A DNA stretch of 64,000 nucleotides from Phlebiopsis flavidoalba (lineage: Eukaryota > Basidiomycota > Agaricomycetes > Polyporales > Phanerochaetaceae): contig JAOCPU010000035.1 in the NCBI GenBank assembly GCA_035772785.1, forward strand, positions 1 through 64,000. The letters are read 5' to 3'. Position numbers and translations under genes: made by a program. The stretch's first letter is position 1. Every line of letters begins with the position of its first letter. Of the stretch, positions 11,796 through 23,666 are shown piece by piece. The notes beneath the pieces are model-generated. The model was given only the letters and a program-made list of their open reading frames with translations, was not told the origin of the DNA and did not search any database.

Positions 11796-13439
11796 ATGAC
11801 ATCGCCGACTCACATATCTGTTGTCGGAGGCGGCCTCACTGGTCTCTCTTCGACTTTTCATCTCGCCAGAAGGTTCTCCCACTTGCAAAAGTCACGCTAA
11901 TTGAACGTTCGTCTCGGTTAGGCGGATGGGTAAACAGCGAACGCGTCGGTGTGCGCGACGATAGGGGCAATGAAGCCAGCATTCTGCTCGAGCAAGGCCC
12001 CAGAACCCTTCGGCCCAATAGCAAGGCGGTACTCGAGCTGGTACGCTCCATCTGCTCTGCCATATTACACACGCTATCGTACTGACTGTGTGAAGCCTAG
12101 ATTCACTTGCTGAATCTCTCACCCCCTCGCTGCTCACTGTGCCCAAGACCGCACCGGCTGCTCAGACGCGTTTCTTACATATCTCCGAGACGCAAGGCCT
12201 CACCGCGCTACCATCGTCGCTCTCCGACTTTGCCACTTCACCTCTGGCCGCAAAATGGTGCGCGCTGGCGTGCGCGAGCCATTCAGGCTGTACTCGGAGA
12301 GCGTCGCACGCCTACAGGCAGAGGACGGGGATGAGTCGCTGGACCAGTTCCTCGCGGCGCGGGCTCGGGCCCGAGCTTGCGCGTATTCTTGGGAGCTCAC
12401 TCGCTATCATGGGATTTACGCTGCGGATTCGAGGGTTCTCAGTGTACGTGCGGCTTTCCCGTCGGTGTGGTCGTTAGCCGCAAACGGGTCGTGGGAGTAT
12501 CGCGCGAGGAATGCTTCACAATTCCATGGTTCGCGGACACCAGAAGACCACGGATACTATGACCTTGGGAACGTGCCGGACATCATGAAGACCACTAGCG
12601 TATTTTTCGTTCCGGGATGGCATGATCACCCTTGTGAATGCTCTGGAGAAGGCCTTACATGGACAGTCCGAATGTCAACGTTATCAAAGCTGACTCTGTG
12701 ACGCAAAATAGAGAAAACGTCTCATGATAGCGGACTGGTGGTAAGTTCTGTTCAAATGTGTTGACAGGATTAATATTCAATCCACATTCTTCCTTACCAC
12801 AGCTACATACGAGCTCTGGTCGATCAATACCAAGCTCGCATCTAGTCTCTGCGATTCCACTCCCCCGCTCTCCCACACCCTACTCAATCAGTCCTCACTA
12901 TCACCTTTGCCCCACCTCACCGCCAATCCCACATCCTCTGTCAGCGTCGTCAACCTCATATTCCCCCCAACCGCGCCAGATCAGCCCATCCACCCACCCG
13001 GCTTCGGGTACCTCATCCCACGCGACAAAGATGGTAGCGCACCCGTGCTCGGGACTGTCTTTGACTCATGCTCCCTCGGCGGACAAGACGTCTACGCCTC
13101 CGACTCCGCGCCACGCTTTACGAAGATGACAATGATGCTGCCTCTACGCGAGTCCTCCGCACCCGTAACGCAGGAAGCAGTCCTTGGCCCATCTTACCGC
13201 GCACTTGCGCCCGCGTACACCGCTACCGCCGCCCGTACTATTCCGCGTGCATGCTCAACGCGGTTGCATCCCGACCCCCACGGTCGGTCATTTGAGCCGC
13301 ACGCGCGAGTTTGCGCGACGCAGCGGCGGCTAAGGAGTGGGGCGGGCGTCTCGAGATTGTCGGTGCGGGGATCGGCGGTGTGAGTGTGGGAGATTGCATC
13401 GAGCAAGGACGGAACGCTGGAAGGGCTTGGAGCTCGTGA
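11796..13439 (+). CDS. HEM14: Protoporphyrinogen oxidase
   Basis: This FAD enzyme of the mitochondrial inner membrane oxidises protoporphyrinogen IX to protoporphyrin IX, the penultimate step of haem synthesis. The start is ATG at 11796. An N-terminal dinucleotide-binding motif is visible (HISVVGGGLTGLSSTFHLAR), then IERSSRLGGWVNSE and EQGPRTLRPNSKAVLEL. The first intron, GTACGC...AAGCCTAG, rejoins LEL to IHLLNLS. Further family blocks are FLHISETQGLTALPSSLSDF, LGPELARILGS, HGIYAADSRVLSVRAAFPSVW, HPPGFGYLIPRDKDG, VLGTVFDSCSL and the C-terminal FAD-contact EIVGAGIGGVSVGDCIEQGR. It ends RNAGRAWSS with a TGA at 13437. Several 1-bp indels break the frame, for example near 12260, 12620 and 13160. 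All expected blocks are present in order, so the identification is firm. Confidence 0.9.
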
Positions 13440-13699
13440 TGCTTTCACGCTTGTCAAGGTAGACGTGATGTCTGGAAATTCGCGGCGGGCTTTGCTACCG
13501 AACATTCAGGACGCGGTTTGTATGCCCGTCCGTCTCCGCGTTACTCGGGTCGAAAGTCATAATATTCCAAATTATACATGTAGACAGCGAACCATGAACA
13601 CGGTAACGCATAATCGTCCCCAAATGAAAGTCCCAAAGCCGCTCCATCGTACACGAATTATACAGCAAACTCCAAACCGGGGGTAGTCGTGAAATGAAA

Positions 13700-14969
13700 A
13701 ATACAGGGATATACAGCCTACGAATCGAGCCATCCCGCTGCGCTCGTCCTTGGCGGTGATAGACTCGTGCTTCATAGGCTCGGATACGCGGTCGACGTCG
13801 CGCGAGATCATGACTTCCACCCCTCGCCCACCGGGCGCTGTCGTGATGCTCGAGCGCATAAAGTGCAGAGGATACGATGTCGGGTGCGCCGAGTCAACGT
13901 AGGACGAGCCCCGGTGCGTGTGTGGCCTGGTCGACACGAATTATGATGAGGTTGAAGGAGATGCCGACAACAATGACCATCTATTGGCGATTCAGTTCAC
14001 CTCCAAGAACAGACGAGAGCATGCAGACGTACCATGTCCGAGACGCCGTATATCGCGTTACTTCCCGCGAGCTCAGTGATGAATGTAAGGATCACGAAGA
14101 GCGTGTAAAGCATTCCAGACTCGATGATTATGCGGATGACAGATTCGAGTCGCGTTGCGGGCGGCTTCTTCGACGGGCGTGGGCCGTGGGCCACATGTGG
14201 CGCGGACTCCTTGTTGATTTTCCTGATTCTCCATACAATAATCCCTGCCCAGGCATCAACATCAGTCATTCACGCGACGGGAAGCGAAAGTCGCGTACCA
14301 GTGGTCAGAAAGTTGAGAGCGATGGTGATTGAAAAGAACGAATAAAGGAATGGCTTGAGCAACTTCTGCTGGCTGATGAGCGCGTCCGTGCGGAGGGTGG
14401 CGGTTATGAGGATGATCATGACTGAGCACGCGACGTCGGCGAGCCACATGAGGATGGGGACTAGTGCAATCGTCCAGCTGTGCGCGAACACAACCCAACA
14501 GCGGTAGATCTGCAGTCACGCGTCAGTTCACGGCTCCGACACCTATGTGTAGAAAGCAAGCATACCAGCATCGCGTCGCCTATGAGTGACATGACTTGTG
14601 TGTCTACCGTCTATGTCGTAGAAAACAGATGTTAACATCGCAAAACGCGCCACAGGGCTATATGCGCACCTTCATGACATTTACCCAATACGAGATGTTG
14701 TCAAATTCCTCCGCCGGGCCACCGGCGCCCTTGTAGAATATGAACGCGTCGAGATTATGCCGTAGTCCCAGCGCAACATCGAGTGTGGCAAAGATAGCCA
14801 TGAGGACCATGACGAAAACCATTGGCCAGTTGATAGTCCTTCTGAGCCCCTGCCGGTCCCAGAAGAGGGCATGCGAGCAGAGCGCAAAGGTCACGACATA
14901 CATGCCGAAAGTCACGGCCTCCATGAAGAGGGCGACAAGCTGCGCCTCGGCAACTAGAAACTTCGACAT
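13700..14969 (-). CDS. Seven-TM fungal membrane protein, uncharacterised
   Basis: The start is ATG at 14969 (MSKFLVAEAQLVALFMEAVT). Hydrophobic helices follow, separated by short loops: FMEAVTFGMYVVTFALC, WPMVFVMVLMAIFATLDVAL, SLIGDAMLIYRCWVVF, LVPILMWLADVACSVMIILI, LYSFFSITIALNFLTTG, IIIESGMLYTLFVILTFITE and a final helix near 13.97 kb. Two clean introns (GTGCGC...CGACATAG and GTATGC...GACTGCAG) join NVMK to TVDTQVM and DAML to IYRCW. A cytosolic tail rich in Ser, Arg and charged residues reaches about 13.7 kb; the stop is not certain. The pattern 'GDAMLIYRCWVV ... LTTG..VWRI ... ESGMLYT' is widespread in Agaricomycete genomes in proteins of unknown function. A receptor role is not shown. 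Confidence 0.65.
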
Positions 14970-17900
14970 CCTGGGGAGCCGAGCCGTCGACTCCGCGCGC
15001 GTGGCGGGGCGGGGCGGCAGACGGGGGGTCGAAGAGGATGACGACAGGGGGAGCGTGCATCCTCAATGGTACGACGCAGCGCGGGCTATATACACCACGC
15101 GCAGACGAAGTAGGGGTCAGTGCCTGGGACGCGGTGAAAAGGAGCGCCGAGTAGAGTGATTTGAACACGGACCCACGAGGACGGCCGTCCGCAGATTGGC
15201 AGAGATCGAAATTCCAGTTTGTTCGTGGCGTGGGCGCTTGATACAAGGTCACTGGACGCCGTCGTGCCGTGCCCATGGGCAGATCGGAATCGGCGTTTCC
15301 GCTGCTTGCACGAGCTTTCACGGCGACTCCAGTGAGCGGTGCTTCGTCTCGAGCCTAAACGTTTATGCTCTCCGCGAGACACGTCGGCCAACCCGTCCCA
15401 TGGTGTAAACTCGTCCGTTTCGTCCAAAAGGGGCAGGTGTTCTAGGTTCGTGAGAGTCCGACGTACCCGCTGGAACGACTAGAAGATCGTAGATGAGTCC
15501 AATCTCGCAAATAAAACCCAGACTACTGACCACTGGAATTTCGCTACCGAAACGCGTTTTCACATGGCCCACATGCACATCTGTCCAGTGAACCCTTGGT
15601 GACAGTCGCTGGCCTGGGCCGGAGCACTTCCTCGTGGCGGCAGAGTTATCGCCAGCAAAAGGAACCTGAGAATAGTGGGACCCGATAAGCCCCTGCGGAT
15701 AAGTATTTCGGTGGTCGGTATCGGTGTGGCGGAATATGGAGGGCATGTCCCATGGCAACCTGGAGGTCGTGTGCACACAAATTCACGCCGCACTATGTGC
15801 CAGCCGGGTGTCCTGACCTGGACCGTCCGAAGGGCTGCAGGCACACAAGAAGTCGAGAGTCGATTGCCCACTGGCGAGAGCTTCGCGATTTCAACACATT
15901 TACGAGCGCATCGAACATCTGGCCACCGTTCATGGCAGTTATGCCGAGCGCATATCATCTTGCGAAGAAGAGCGGGCGGAGATGGCAACCATGGCGCGTA
16001 CTCCACACCCGTGCGAGAGGCGTGGCATCGCGTTCGGGCTTGCAGCTACGTTCGCCGCACGCTAGTCTGGGCAGTACACTGACTGTGAGTCCGTTAGCTC
16101 AGGGACCGCTAGATACCATTAACGAACGCACCATTTCATGAGGCACCAAAATTACAAAAATATATGCGATTGTACCTTTGCGGAAGCAAATTTGCTAGTC
16201 AGGAGGACCGCCAGACGTGCCGAAGTCGAACTGATCGGCGTAGAACTGACCTGCGACATGCCGTTATGTGCACGAAACGTCCTACGGGATCCCGTTGGTG
16301 ACGGACAGGAAACTGCAGGCAGCGTCGCCGAAACTCACAACTCCTAGAGATAGCAGCGCAATCAGGTTTGGGTGGCCGTGTGTGCACCTGTCGGCTGGTG
16401 TAGAGCCAGTCAGGGTCACGGCGATGTGAATGCGGCCAAAATTTAAATGCGAGCCTCGCAGGCGAGGTCGGGCCTGTGGACGATCACCGCAGCCCGATTC
16501 ACCAGTCTCGAAACTTGTCGCGTAGAAATCAGACATGGCGCGGCAATAATTTGAGAAAATGGGGTGACTGTGTGGGACAGCTATCCACGAAATCGAACCT
16601 CAGCCGGACTGCAACGAAGAGGCCACGGAGTTTCATGCGCCGGTCACCATGCATACGTCGGCTTCTACCTGCTTCAACACCATGGACATTGGGCAAGGAG
16701 CGTTGAACGTCATGCAGTGTCGTTCCTGTGCTTTCGCGTGTCAGACCTGTGAGGGATCTGCGACAAATTGGCATTTTACCTCATTTTGCCACCGTCGCTA
16801 TCGCAGGAGTGGATATGTTCAAATTCCGCGCAGTTGTACCGCCAAGGACAAGATATGTTGGGACGGCCGTCTTGGCACGAGCAATGCTGCGAACGATAGG
16901 ATGAACAATCGAAGTCTTGTCAGACATTGCAAAGCATATTAGTGTTTGTGGGTCATGTGCGAACGTTGCAACGGAGCTTTGAGATCTAGGGCGCGCTCGT
17001 TTCGTATGGATTTGTACGGCACGGGGGGGCGCAAGTAGGGAGTCATTTTGAGGCCAGGTGCACCGACGAAGGCGCGCGTAAGCGCACACTATTTCAGGGG
17101 CAAGGTCATGAGGATAGATAACACACGATCGGTCGACGATCGAGCATAATGCGAGGCGTACCTTATTAAGGCCTAGAATAGTCCGAATTTCTCTGGAAAA
17201 GCGAATCGCCAGGCGACGAATGGACGTGCTTGGGCATACATTCGTATCCTTGAGCACATATAACCAGCTCGGAGGGCTGCATGTGCAAGGAATGCGCGCA
17301 TATAACCATGTAATCGGTCAATGCGGTACATAACAAAGCCCTTTGGCAACAGATGCCAGACTATGGTTGAGAGACAAGAGAATTATTGCGTTGGTGTGAA
17401 TTGAAGATTGACATAGACAGTCGAAGCGCTTTCGAGGGGCATGCGAAATGGTGTGTATATTGGACTGGTTAACGCTAACGACATTGATTTCTTGCATCTG
17501 AAATCCCGGGGTTGGAGTAGGAATGTGTATGAGAAGATGAAGACTGAAACTCACAAGTACGGTAGCATATAACCACCTTCTGCGAACTCGCGCTCTAGTG
17601 TCATCGTTTTACCCTCCGCAAGCTTCGTGGATTAGCATCTTCTGCACTTGGAGAGCTCGATGGTTTGGCGAAATGTCGAGTTGTTGACGAGGGAAGCGAG
17701 CAGACTCGAGAAAGACCAATTAATTTCCCCGGCTTCCGTCACCCACAGACGCAGAAGCAGGGTCGGTGATCAGCACAGCTCTCTCACGTCCGTACTTCGA
17801 CTAGACCACACCTAAAACGCCCCGCACCGCAGCGCGTCATTCAGCGCATAGTGGAAAATGAAGACGTCCCGTGGGACATGGCGCACTGCGGACGAGGACT

Positions 17901-18300
17901 GTGGCTGATCCCGAGAGCAGCGTGAGTGGAGAAAGCCCTGCGTAGGGACATCCCGAGATGGCGGTGAGATGCTTGGATAGGAGCGTGAGTGCTGGGCACC
18001 GTTTCTGGGCATGCTATCGCTGAGAGCCGCTGCTCGGCAGCTGTCGAGGTTGGCGTCTAGCACATCGTCGAAAATAATGTCTAGATATACCGCGCGGCCT
18101 CGAGGAGGTTGAGGGACTCGTCGACGTGGGCGGTGTGCTAAAGCACATGGCAGCAGTCAAATGTGGCAAATTAAAGAGGAGGAGGGCGCGCGCGAGATGG
18201 GAGGACGAGAGACAATGATCGGCCGAGCGCGCGAGGGGAAAGGGGCAGGGTTGTAGAGGTGACGCCCGGAATCAAAGTCTCATGAGCACGTCCGTCGAGC
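14970..18300. other. No confidently recognised gene
   Basis: Several ORFs of 60-190 codons exist on both strands, for example 15363-15776 (-), 16781-17257 (-) and 17812-18063 (-). None shows a family motif and they overlap one another. Given the indel noise, a short real gene may be hidden here. The - strand stretch at 17.8-18.1 kb, with a Ser/Arg-rich N-terminus, is the most gene-like. Confidence 0.3.
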
Positions 18301-18377
18301 AAGCTTGGCCCATCCAGGCGCAACCGCCTTCTCATGCCTCTTGCTTTACGCCTCCATCTCATGTCTTAGACCAGCCA

Positions 18378-19198
18378 TGGCGATCCAAAGTTTAACGAGC
18401 AGCTCGGCCTTGCCGACGAGCACGAATGGGACCAGCACCGACACAGGCACGGATCCGAACGACCTCAACGCGAGGAACTCTGTCCCGTTTAGCTTCCTCA
18501 TCGCCTTCCTCGCCCTCTTCGTCGTCTTCATGGGCCTTGGCCTGTGGGCGCGCAGGATTGTATTCTTTGCCCGGAGACGAATGGGCCTCCCCCCGGTACC
18601 AGAGCCCCCCTCCGAGGAGGCAGCGCGACAATCAAGTCGCGGAAAGCCAGTCTTGTGGGACGTGTATCCTGACAAGCGGGACCATGCTGAGAGGTGGTTG
18701 TCCATTGACGTGAGTACTGAGCTTTTCCTTTCCATTAAAATCCTAAAATCACATGCGTATACAGCCCACTATCGACGCTGGTACTGTAGAGAAATGCCCC
18801 CTCCGAGTCCCACCCACATACCACGAAGAATACAACATGCAACCTGGCTGGCCCCCCCAGCCACACCTGTTCCCCCCTCCCTATCCGCTATCCGGCCCTG
18901 CACGAGTCGCAGCTCCCACACACCCCTACACCCGCCCAACCCATGAGCCTCACACCTCGCAGCATCCGCGACCGCCTCATCCCGCTGAATCATTTACGCG
19001 AAATGGTGGCTCGACTTGACGAACCCAATGCGTCATGCGCCCCCCAAGTGCACAGACACAGATAAGGGTCAAGCGGACGCGTTGCAGGTCGCCGTGTTCA
19101 TCGCGATGCCGTCTCGCTCAGCGGGCAAGACCCATGGGTTAGAACAGCTCGGGGAGATGTCGATTGGGATTGCGGGGACCCGGTGGGGAACACGATGA
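18378..19198 (+). CDS. Single-pass membrane protein, basidiomycete-conserved
   Basis: It starts at ATG 18378 (MAIQSLTSSSALPTSTNGTS). A Ser/Thr/Asn-rich extracellular-type N-terminus is followed by one strong transmembrane helix (FSFLIAFLALFVVFMGLGLW) and a basic stop-transfer sequence (ARRIVFFARRRMG). Next come a Pro/Glu-rich cytosolic part and KPVLWDVYPDKRDHAERWLSID. A clean intron (GTGAGTACTG...TATACAG) follows, then a Pro-rich segment and a C-terminal block, LQVAVFIAMPSRSA...LGEMSIGIAGTRW. The last block (LQVAV.I.MPS ... LGE..IGIA..W) recurs in many Agaricomycete hypothetical proteins. A frame change lies between 18.95 and 19.08 kb. The function is unknown. Confidence 0.6.
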
Positions 19199-20333
19199 AT
19201 CGGTGTTAGAGACAGGGGCGGCACGGACATGATGCGATTTACGACGACGACTGGATCTTGATGCTCCATTTCATGCTATGTCTGGATTTTTCTTGTATGA
19301 GGCGCGCGACGTCTAACTGCCACTTCTAACTTTCGAAATGTACTAGTTACTTTGCTCTATACCCCCACTGTACTTTCTGCTATACCTACAATTTTGTACT
19401 CGCGCTGATCCATCTTCTCACACTGCGGGATCTTCGCTGGAGCAAACTGAGAACATAGCTGACGAAATATCACGACAACCCTTCACACATGGACGTTCAG
19501 ATTTAGCCTCAAGCTGTTCCTACAGCCACCGAGGTAAAGATGATGCGAACCCGACGATAGCTAGCCCGACGGCCGCCCATGTCTATTTTGAGACGGCTTT
19601 GTGGCGTCAGCGTGTGTTGATGCGCCGTCGTGCAGACAATGAGGCGGCAGCGATGGCGTCCTTTCAAATGTCAACTCGTCTAGAGTAGGTCACCCAGATC
19701 AACGTGCAACTATCACACACCAGAGGTTGAATGTACTGGTGGTTCAGCGAATTATATCATTTAGCGCGTCCAGGAGGCAGAGCAGAGCCTGAAGGCTCGC
19801 TACGGACAACCGCCGACCGGCGGCCCCTCGCGCAATGGCACACCATGAAACCCGAGAAATCGACTTGTCCGTCGGGGGAAGTTACTTGGCTGTGGCATTT
19901 CCATGACGTGTCTCGAAGGTTGTCGGAGATCCTTCGAGGATCAATGGAGGCCAGACGACTAGCAAGTCCACGGTCATCTGTCTAGTGTCGTCAGCCACCG
20001 AGTTCGCACCTAAAGTTGAATGTAGACCCAGCTGATCTCGGACCAACTAGGTTTCATAGAACATGAATTGATGTATCCCGTGAATGGCTCATTGAGGACG
20101 AGTCTGTCAACGAGAGGACTACCATCGGAGTGATGCTTCGAACCTACGATCGTCAGTGGACAACGGAGTGGAAACTCGCAAACCCCGAACTGAGCACCTA
20201 CGAGGCTTTTCTGAAGTCGTGATATCACAAGGTAATGTGGATAAGTGAAACTAGGTGAGATTATATAAATAAAAAGTACACAATACAATACACCACAAAG
20301 CCAGCGAAAAAGTCCCGAGAAAAATGAAGAGAT
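19199..20333. other. No recognisable gene
   Basis: This lies between the membrane-protein gene and the H2B stop. Short ORFs at 19731-19985 (+) and 20010-20288 (-) show no motif. Confidence 0.4.
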
Positions 20334-20938
20334 TTACTTGGCTCCCGCGCTCGAGAACTAATATTCATTAGCGTCTTGAACACATCATAAGGTAATGACC
20401 GGCATACCTTGGTGACCGACTTGGTACCTTCCGAAATGGCGTGCTTAGCAAGCTCACCGGGGAGGATCAGACGGACAGCGGTCTGGATCTCTCGTGACGA
20501 AATCGTCGACTTCTTGGAGTAGGAGGCAAGTTCTGCGCGTCCATGATAAGCAAATGGCTTGGGAATACCGAGGCTTATTCGACTACTACTCGACGCCTCA
20601 GTGGCAATGCGCTCGAAGATGTCGTTGACAAACGAGTTCAGGATGGCCATTGCCTTGTTGGAGATACCAGTGTCAGGGTGGACCTGCTTAAGGACTGGAT
20701 AGCTTCGTGTGAGAATCCAAGTCAACATTCAAGGCCAAATCCAACGCACCCTTGTAGATGTACGAGGAGTACGTCTCCTTGCGCGACTTTCGCCTCTTTT
20801 CTTGTCACCATCAGCACCCGACGCGGCAGGCTTAGAGGTCTTCTTCGCCGCCTTGGACTCAGTGGTCGTCTTAGCGGGTGCCTTGGAGGCGGTGGAGGCA
20901 GGAGCCTTGCCAGCGGTGGAAGCGGGTTTGGGGGCCAT
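20334..20938 (-). CDS. HTB1: Histone H2B
   Basis: This is a core nucleosome histone. ATG at 20938 begins [20 protein letters not shown], a Lys/Ala/Thr-rich tail. The fold follows: [63 protein letters not shown] and [20 protein letters not shown]. There are three introns. One lies after YIYK (GTGCGTTGG...CTATCCAG). One of 57 bp splits the Lys codon in ATEAS-K-LASY (GTAGTAGTCG...GGACGCGCAG). One sits before the last codons (GTATGCCGG...GAATATTAG), giving a FSSAGAK end and TAA at 20334. Two frame breaks are present. One is in the tail around [12 protein letters not shown]. The other is one missing G at the second exon start (expected GTC CTT AAG). A divergent H2A partner lies 350 bp away. Confidence 0.92.
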
Positions 20939-21040
20939 TGCGTTGAGTGGTGGCTTGGGTGGGTGGGTGAAGTGAGAGCGAGACGAAGTGGTGGTATGCG
21001 GGAGAGGTATGGGTGGTGGACGAACGGGCTCAGGGAGGTA

Positions 21041-21046
21041 TTTATA
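21041..21046 (-). promoter_or_regulatory. Putative TATA box of H2B
   Basis: On the - strand this reads TATAAATACC, about 100 bp upstream of the H2B ATG, inside the 350-bp divergent histone promoter. Confidence 0.55.
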
Positions 21047-21166
21047 CAGGCGCGTGCCCCGAAAGAGGTTGTTTGGCCACCGCGCCTGCACGTGACATGC
21101 TGTTGATTGCGAATAAACAAACAAAGGCGCGACGCGTGACGTGGGGCGCTACACTCGACGCGTCGG

Positions 21167-21172
21167 TATAAA
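21167..21172 (+). promoter_or_regulatory. Putative TATA box of H2A
   Basis: TATAAA in the context CGGTATAAAGTC lies about 117 bp upstream of the H2A ATG. Its position mirrors the H2B TATA box. Confidence 0.55.
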
Positions 21173-21288
21173 GTCTGGCGCCTTCTCGCTCGCTCGCCGG
21201 CACCCATCTCTGTGCACCCACTCGCTCGTCGCCCTCAGCCCCCCAACCTTTCAAGTTTTTCACCCCCACTTCTCACTCTACAACAACA

Positions 21289-21889
21289 ATGTCTGGGCAA
21301 GGGTAGCGGCAAGTCCAAGTCGCCGGCAAGGCCACCGCCGATGCGTCCGGCAAGACCCAGTCTCGCTCTGCGAAGGCCGGCCTTCAGTTCCCCGTCGTCG
21401 TGCGTGTCCACCGTCTCCTCAAGAGGGGTAACTAACGCTCAGCTGCGTGTTGGTGCGTGGTGCACCAGGTGAGTTTGAACTCCATTGCTTTCAGTGAGTG
21501 TGTTCTAACTGGGATGTTCCCAGTTTTTACCTCTCGCGGCCGTCCTCGAGTACCTCTCCGCTCGCCGCTGAGATCCTCGAACTCGCTGGCAACGCTGCCC
21601 GCGACAACAGAGAAGCAGCGTATCGTCCCGCGTCACTTGCAGCTCGCCAATCCGTAAACGATGAGGAGTCAGTCGCTCTTTCTTCTCATCCTCGAGTCTG
21701 GTCTCATCTTCTTCCAGGTTGAACAAGCTCCTCGGTGACGTTGTCATCTCGCAAGGTGGTGTCGTACCACACATCGACCCTGCAGTGAGTACATCGCGTT
21801 TGTCACTGAAATATCCTTTCTCACAAATTTCATAGCTCCTGCCCAGCAAAACGCAGAAGGGCAAGAAGGGCGAGTCGCAGGAGGTTTAA
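21289..21889 (+). CDS. HTA1: Histone H2A
   Basis: This is a core nucleosome histone. ATG at 21289 is followed by SG.GSGKSKS, KATADASGKTQSRSAKAGLQ, FPV, RVHRLLKRGN and, after intron 1, LAAVLEYLSAEILELAGNAA, RQRIVPRHLQLA, NDEE. The end is LNKLLGDVVISQGGVVPHID, PALLPSKTQKGKKGESQEV and TAA at 21887. Three short introns fit exactly: 21469-21533 (65 bp), 21668-21718 (51 bp) and 21785-21835 (51 bp). Several small indels disrupt the first two exons, for example GGGC for GGC at the third codon, an extra A in the NY codons, and extra bases around AEILEL and LAIRNDEE. The last two exons are intact. The SQE(V) end resembles an H2A.X-like SQ motif, as is common in fungal H2A. Confidence 0.93.
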
Positions 21890-23660
21890 GTTTCTTTTTT
21901 CAGGGTCCGTTGTATTATTTATGTATTATTTCGCCATTTTATAATACTATTGTACGATTGTTTCCACCGGACATCTTGCCTGTGCAATTGTTTGTGTACT
22001 GACTCTCCATTAAGTCACAAGTAAGAGGAAGTACAGACTTGACGGTGCTCATCTCGCTATCGGTAGGGAAGCCTCCAAGTTGTCTCCTGCCTAGGTCACC
22101 ATCTTGAAAATGGTATATTACGATGCTGCGGCTTAGGTTTCCTGTCTGTGAGTGGGACGTACTGGAGGGTCTCAGGTCATTTCTTTCATTTTACATTGCA
22201 CACACTCACCATCACGCCGAATAGATCAGTCTTGGTCACTTTATCCATGTTCGTCCTTGTCGACCTGCAATACAAACTGACTGTCTGTGCCTATAGGGAT
22301 GAACATTCTGCCAGGACACGCAAGCTGCTCGACGAGGGCTTCTGGGAGTATAGGTGCCGCTGCACCGACATGAATGGCATCGTAGGCACCTATGGTATGT
22401 GAGCGCCGATTCCAGTGCGCCGCCTAGCCGTCCTTTAGTGGCGCCGCAAGTTCTCAATCACGGAGACTGCAAACAAGCTCCTGGGTATATGCCGATTCCG
22501 ACAACCTTCCCACCAGAGGGCAGCAAATCATCGGACCAGGAGGGTGGGTGAAAGAACTGGACAACTAAGGTATCCTGAGGCACCCTGTAGCCGACGTCGA
22601 AGGACTTTCGCGCAAATACCTTGACGAATGTGAGGGAGCGCCTGTTCCTGCAGTGCCCTATGGGCATGCTAGAGAAGTACAATTCGATTCCCCCGGCAAC
22701 GTCCGGTCTGTTCAGACACAAGTTATACATCTGGCATACCATGTGAGGTTGCAGCAGAATCGTTGCATCAGCGTAGCCAATGGATCTGTAAAATTTTTTT
22801 TACTCATTTGACGTATATCACAATACACGAGCTAGCGTGAACATGCACAAACTGATAGGTCGCAATCTGGCACGTAGGCTTCCGCCTGTGTCCTTGTCGA
22901 GGACAATAATTTGCACGGTCTCTACGCGTGCCATCGCCTAGAGAGAATCCCATTGAGAGCTACCTCTACGGGGGCTACGGAAAAGCCCGTGTGCCTACCG
23001 CAGTGCGATGATTCCAGATTTGTATGATTCCATGCTTTCCTTAGATTGGCAATGAGCTCCGCACTGGTCAGCAGCCAGTACACCTCCAAGCCAATGTTCG
23101 AGAAAAAGAACTTATGATGAGGAGGACGAGTAAATTGGATAGGTTCACTTATCCCCGAGGGTGTTCGCATAGCAAAAAGGTTGACGACTATATGCTGACG
23201 TCATACCAAGTTTTCAGTCTGATTTTCACAACGACGTGACTACGAGAAATATGAATTACCTTCAATTTTGCGAAGATTAGTGAATACACAGGGCCAAGGA
23301 GATTCAGATGAAATTGTTTGTGAGGGTTATAAAAGACGAAAGCACATTGGCACCTAGACGACCGTTGTAGTTGACTATGCAATAACGAACGGCGTGTCCT
23401 TCGGACGAGTCTTGCGACATCCTGAATTCTGGCGTTTGACAAAGGAGTAATCTCTTCAGGCCCATGAACCTCCTCTCATTTTGCGTTTTATTTTGATCTT
23501 TGGCTGACTTGCGCCACTTATTTTGCAACGTGCATATCACTGTGAGGTCTCTTTGGTCCGGCAAGGAAATATTACACGACTTTCGTGGTGCAACTAACGT
23601 TCAAACGACCTCGGCCCCGAAGTTCCGTCGATCGGGAGAAAAAACGGCTCCCCAAAAAGC
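21890..23660. other. Between H2A and RLI1, no identified gene
   Basis: Minus-strand ORFs at 22458-22742, 22922-23170 and 23188-23442 have protein-like composition, for example FVKVFARKSFDVGYRVPQDT. They could be pieces of one unrecognised - strand gene divergent from RLI1. I cannot assign a family. Confidence 0.3.
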
Positions 23661-23666
23661 CAACTG

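Noticed and set aside
20722..21207. Long ORFs opposite and upstream of H2B
   Set aside because: They are frame shadows of the H2B tail coding sequence and of the GC-rich histone promoter.
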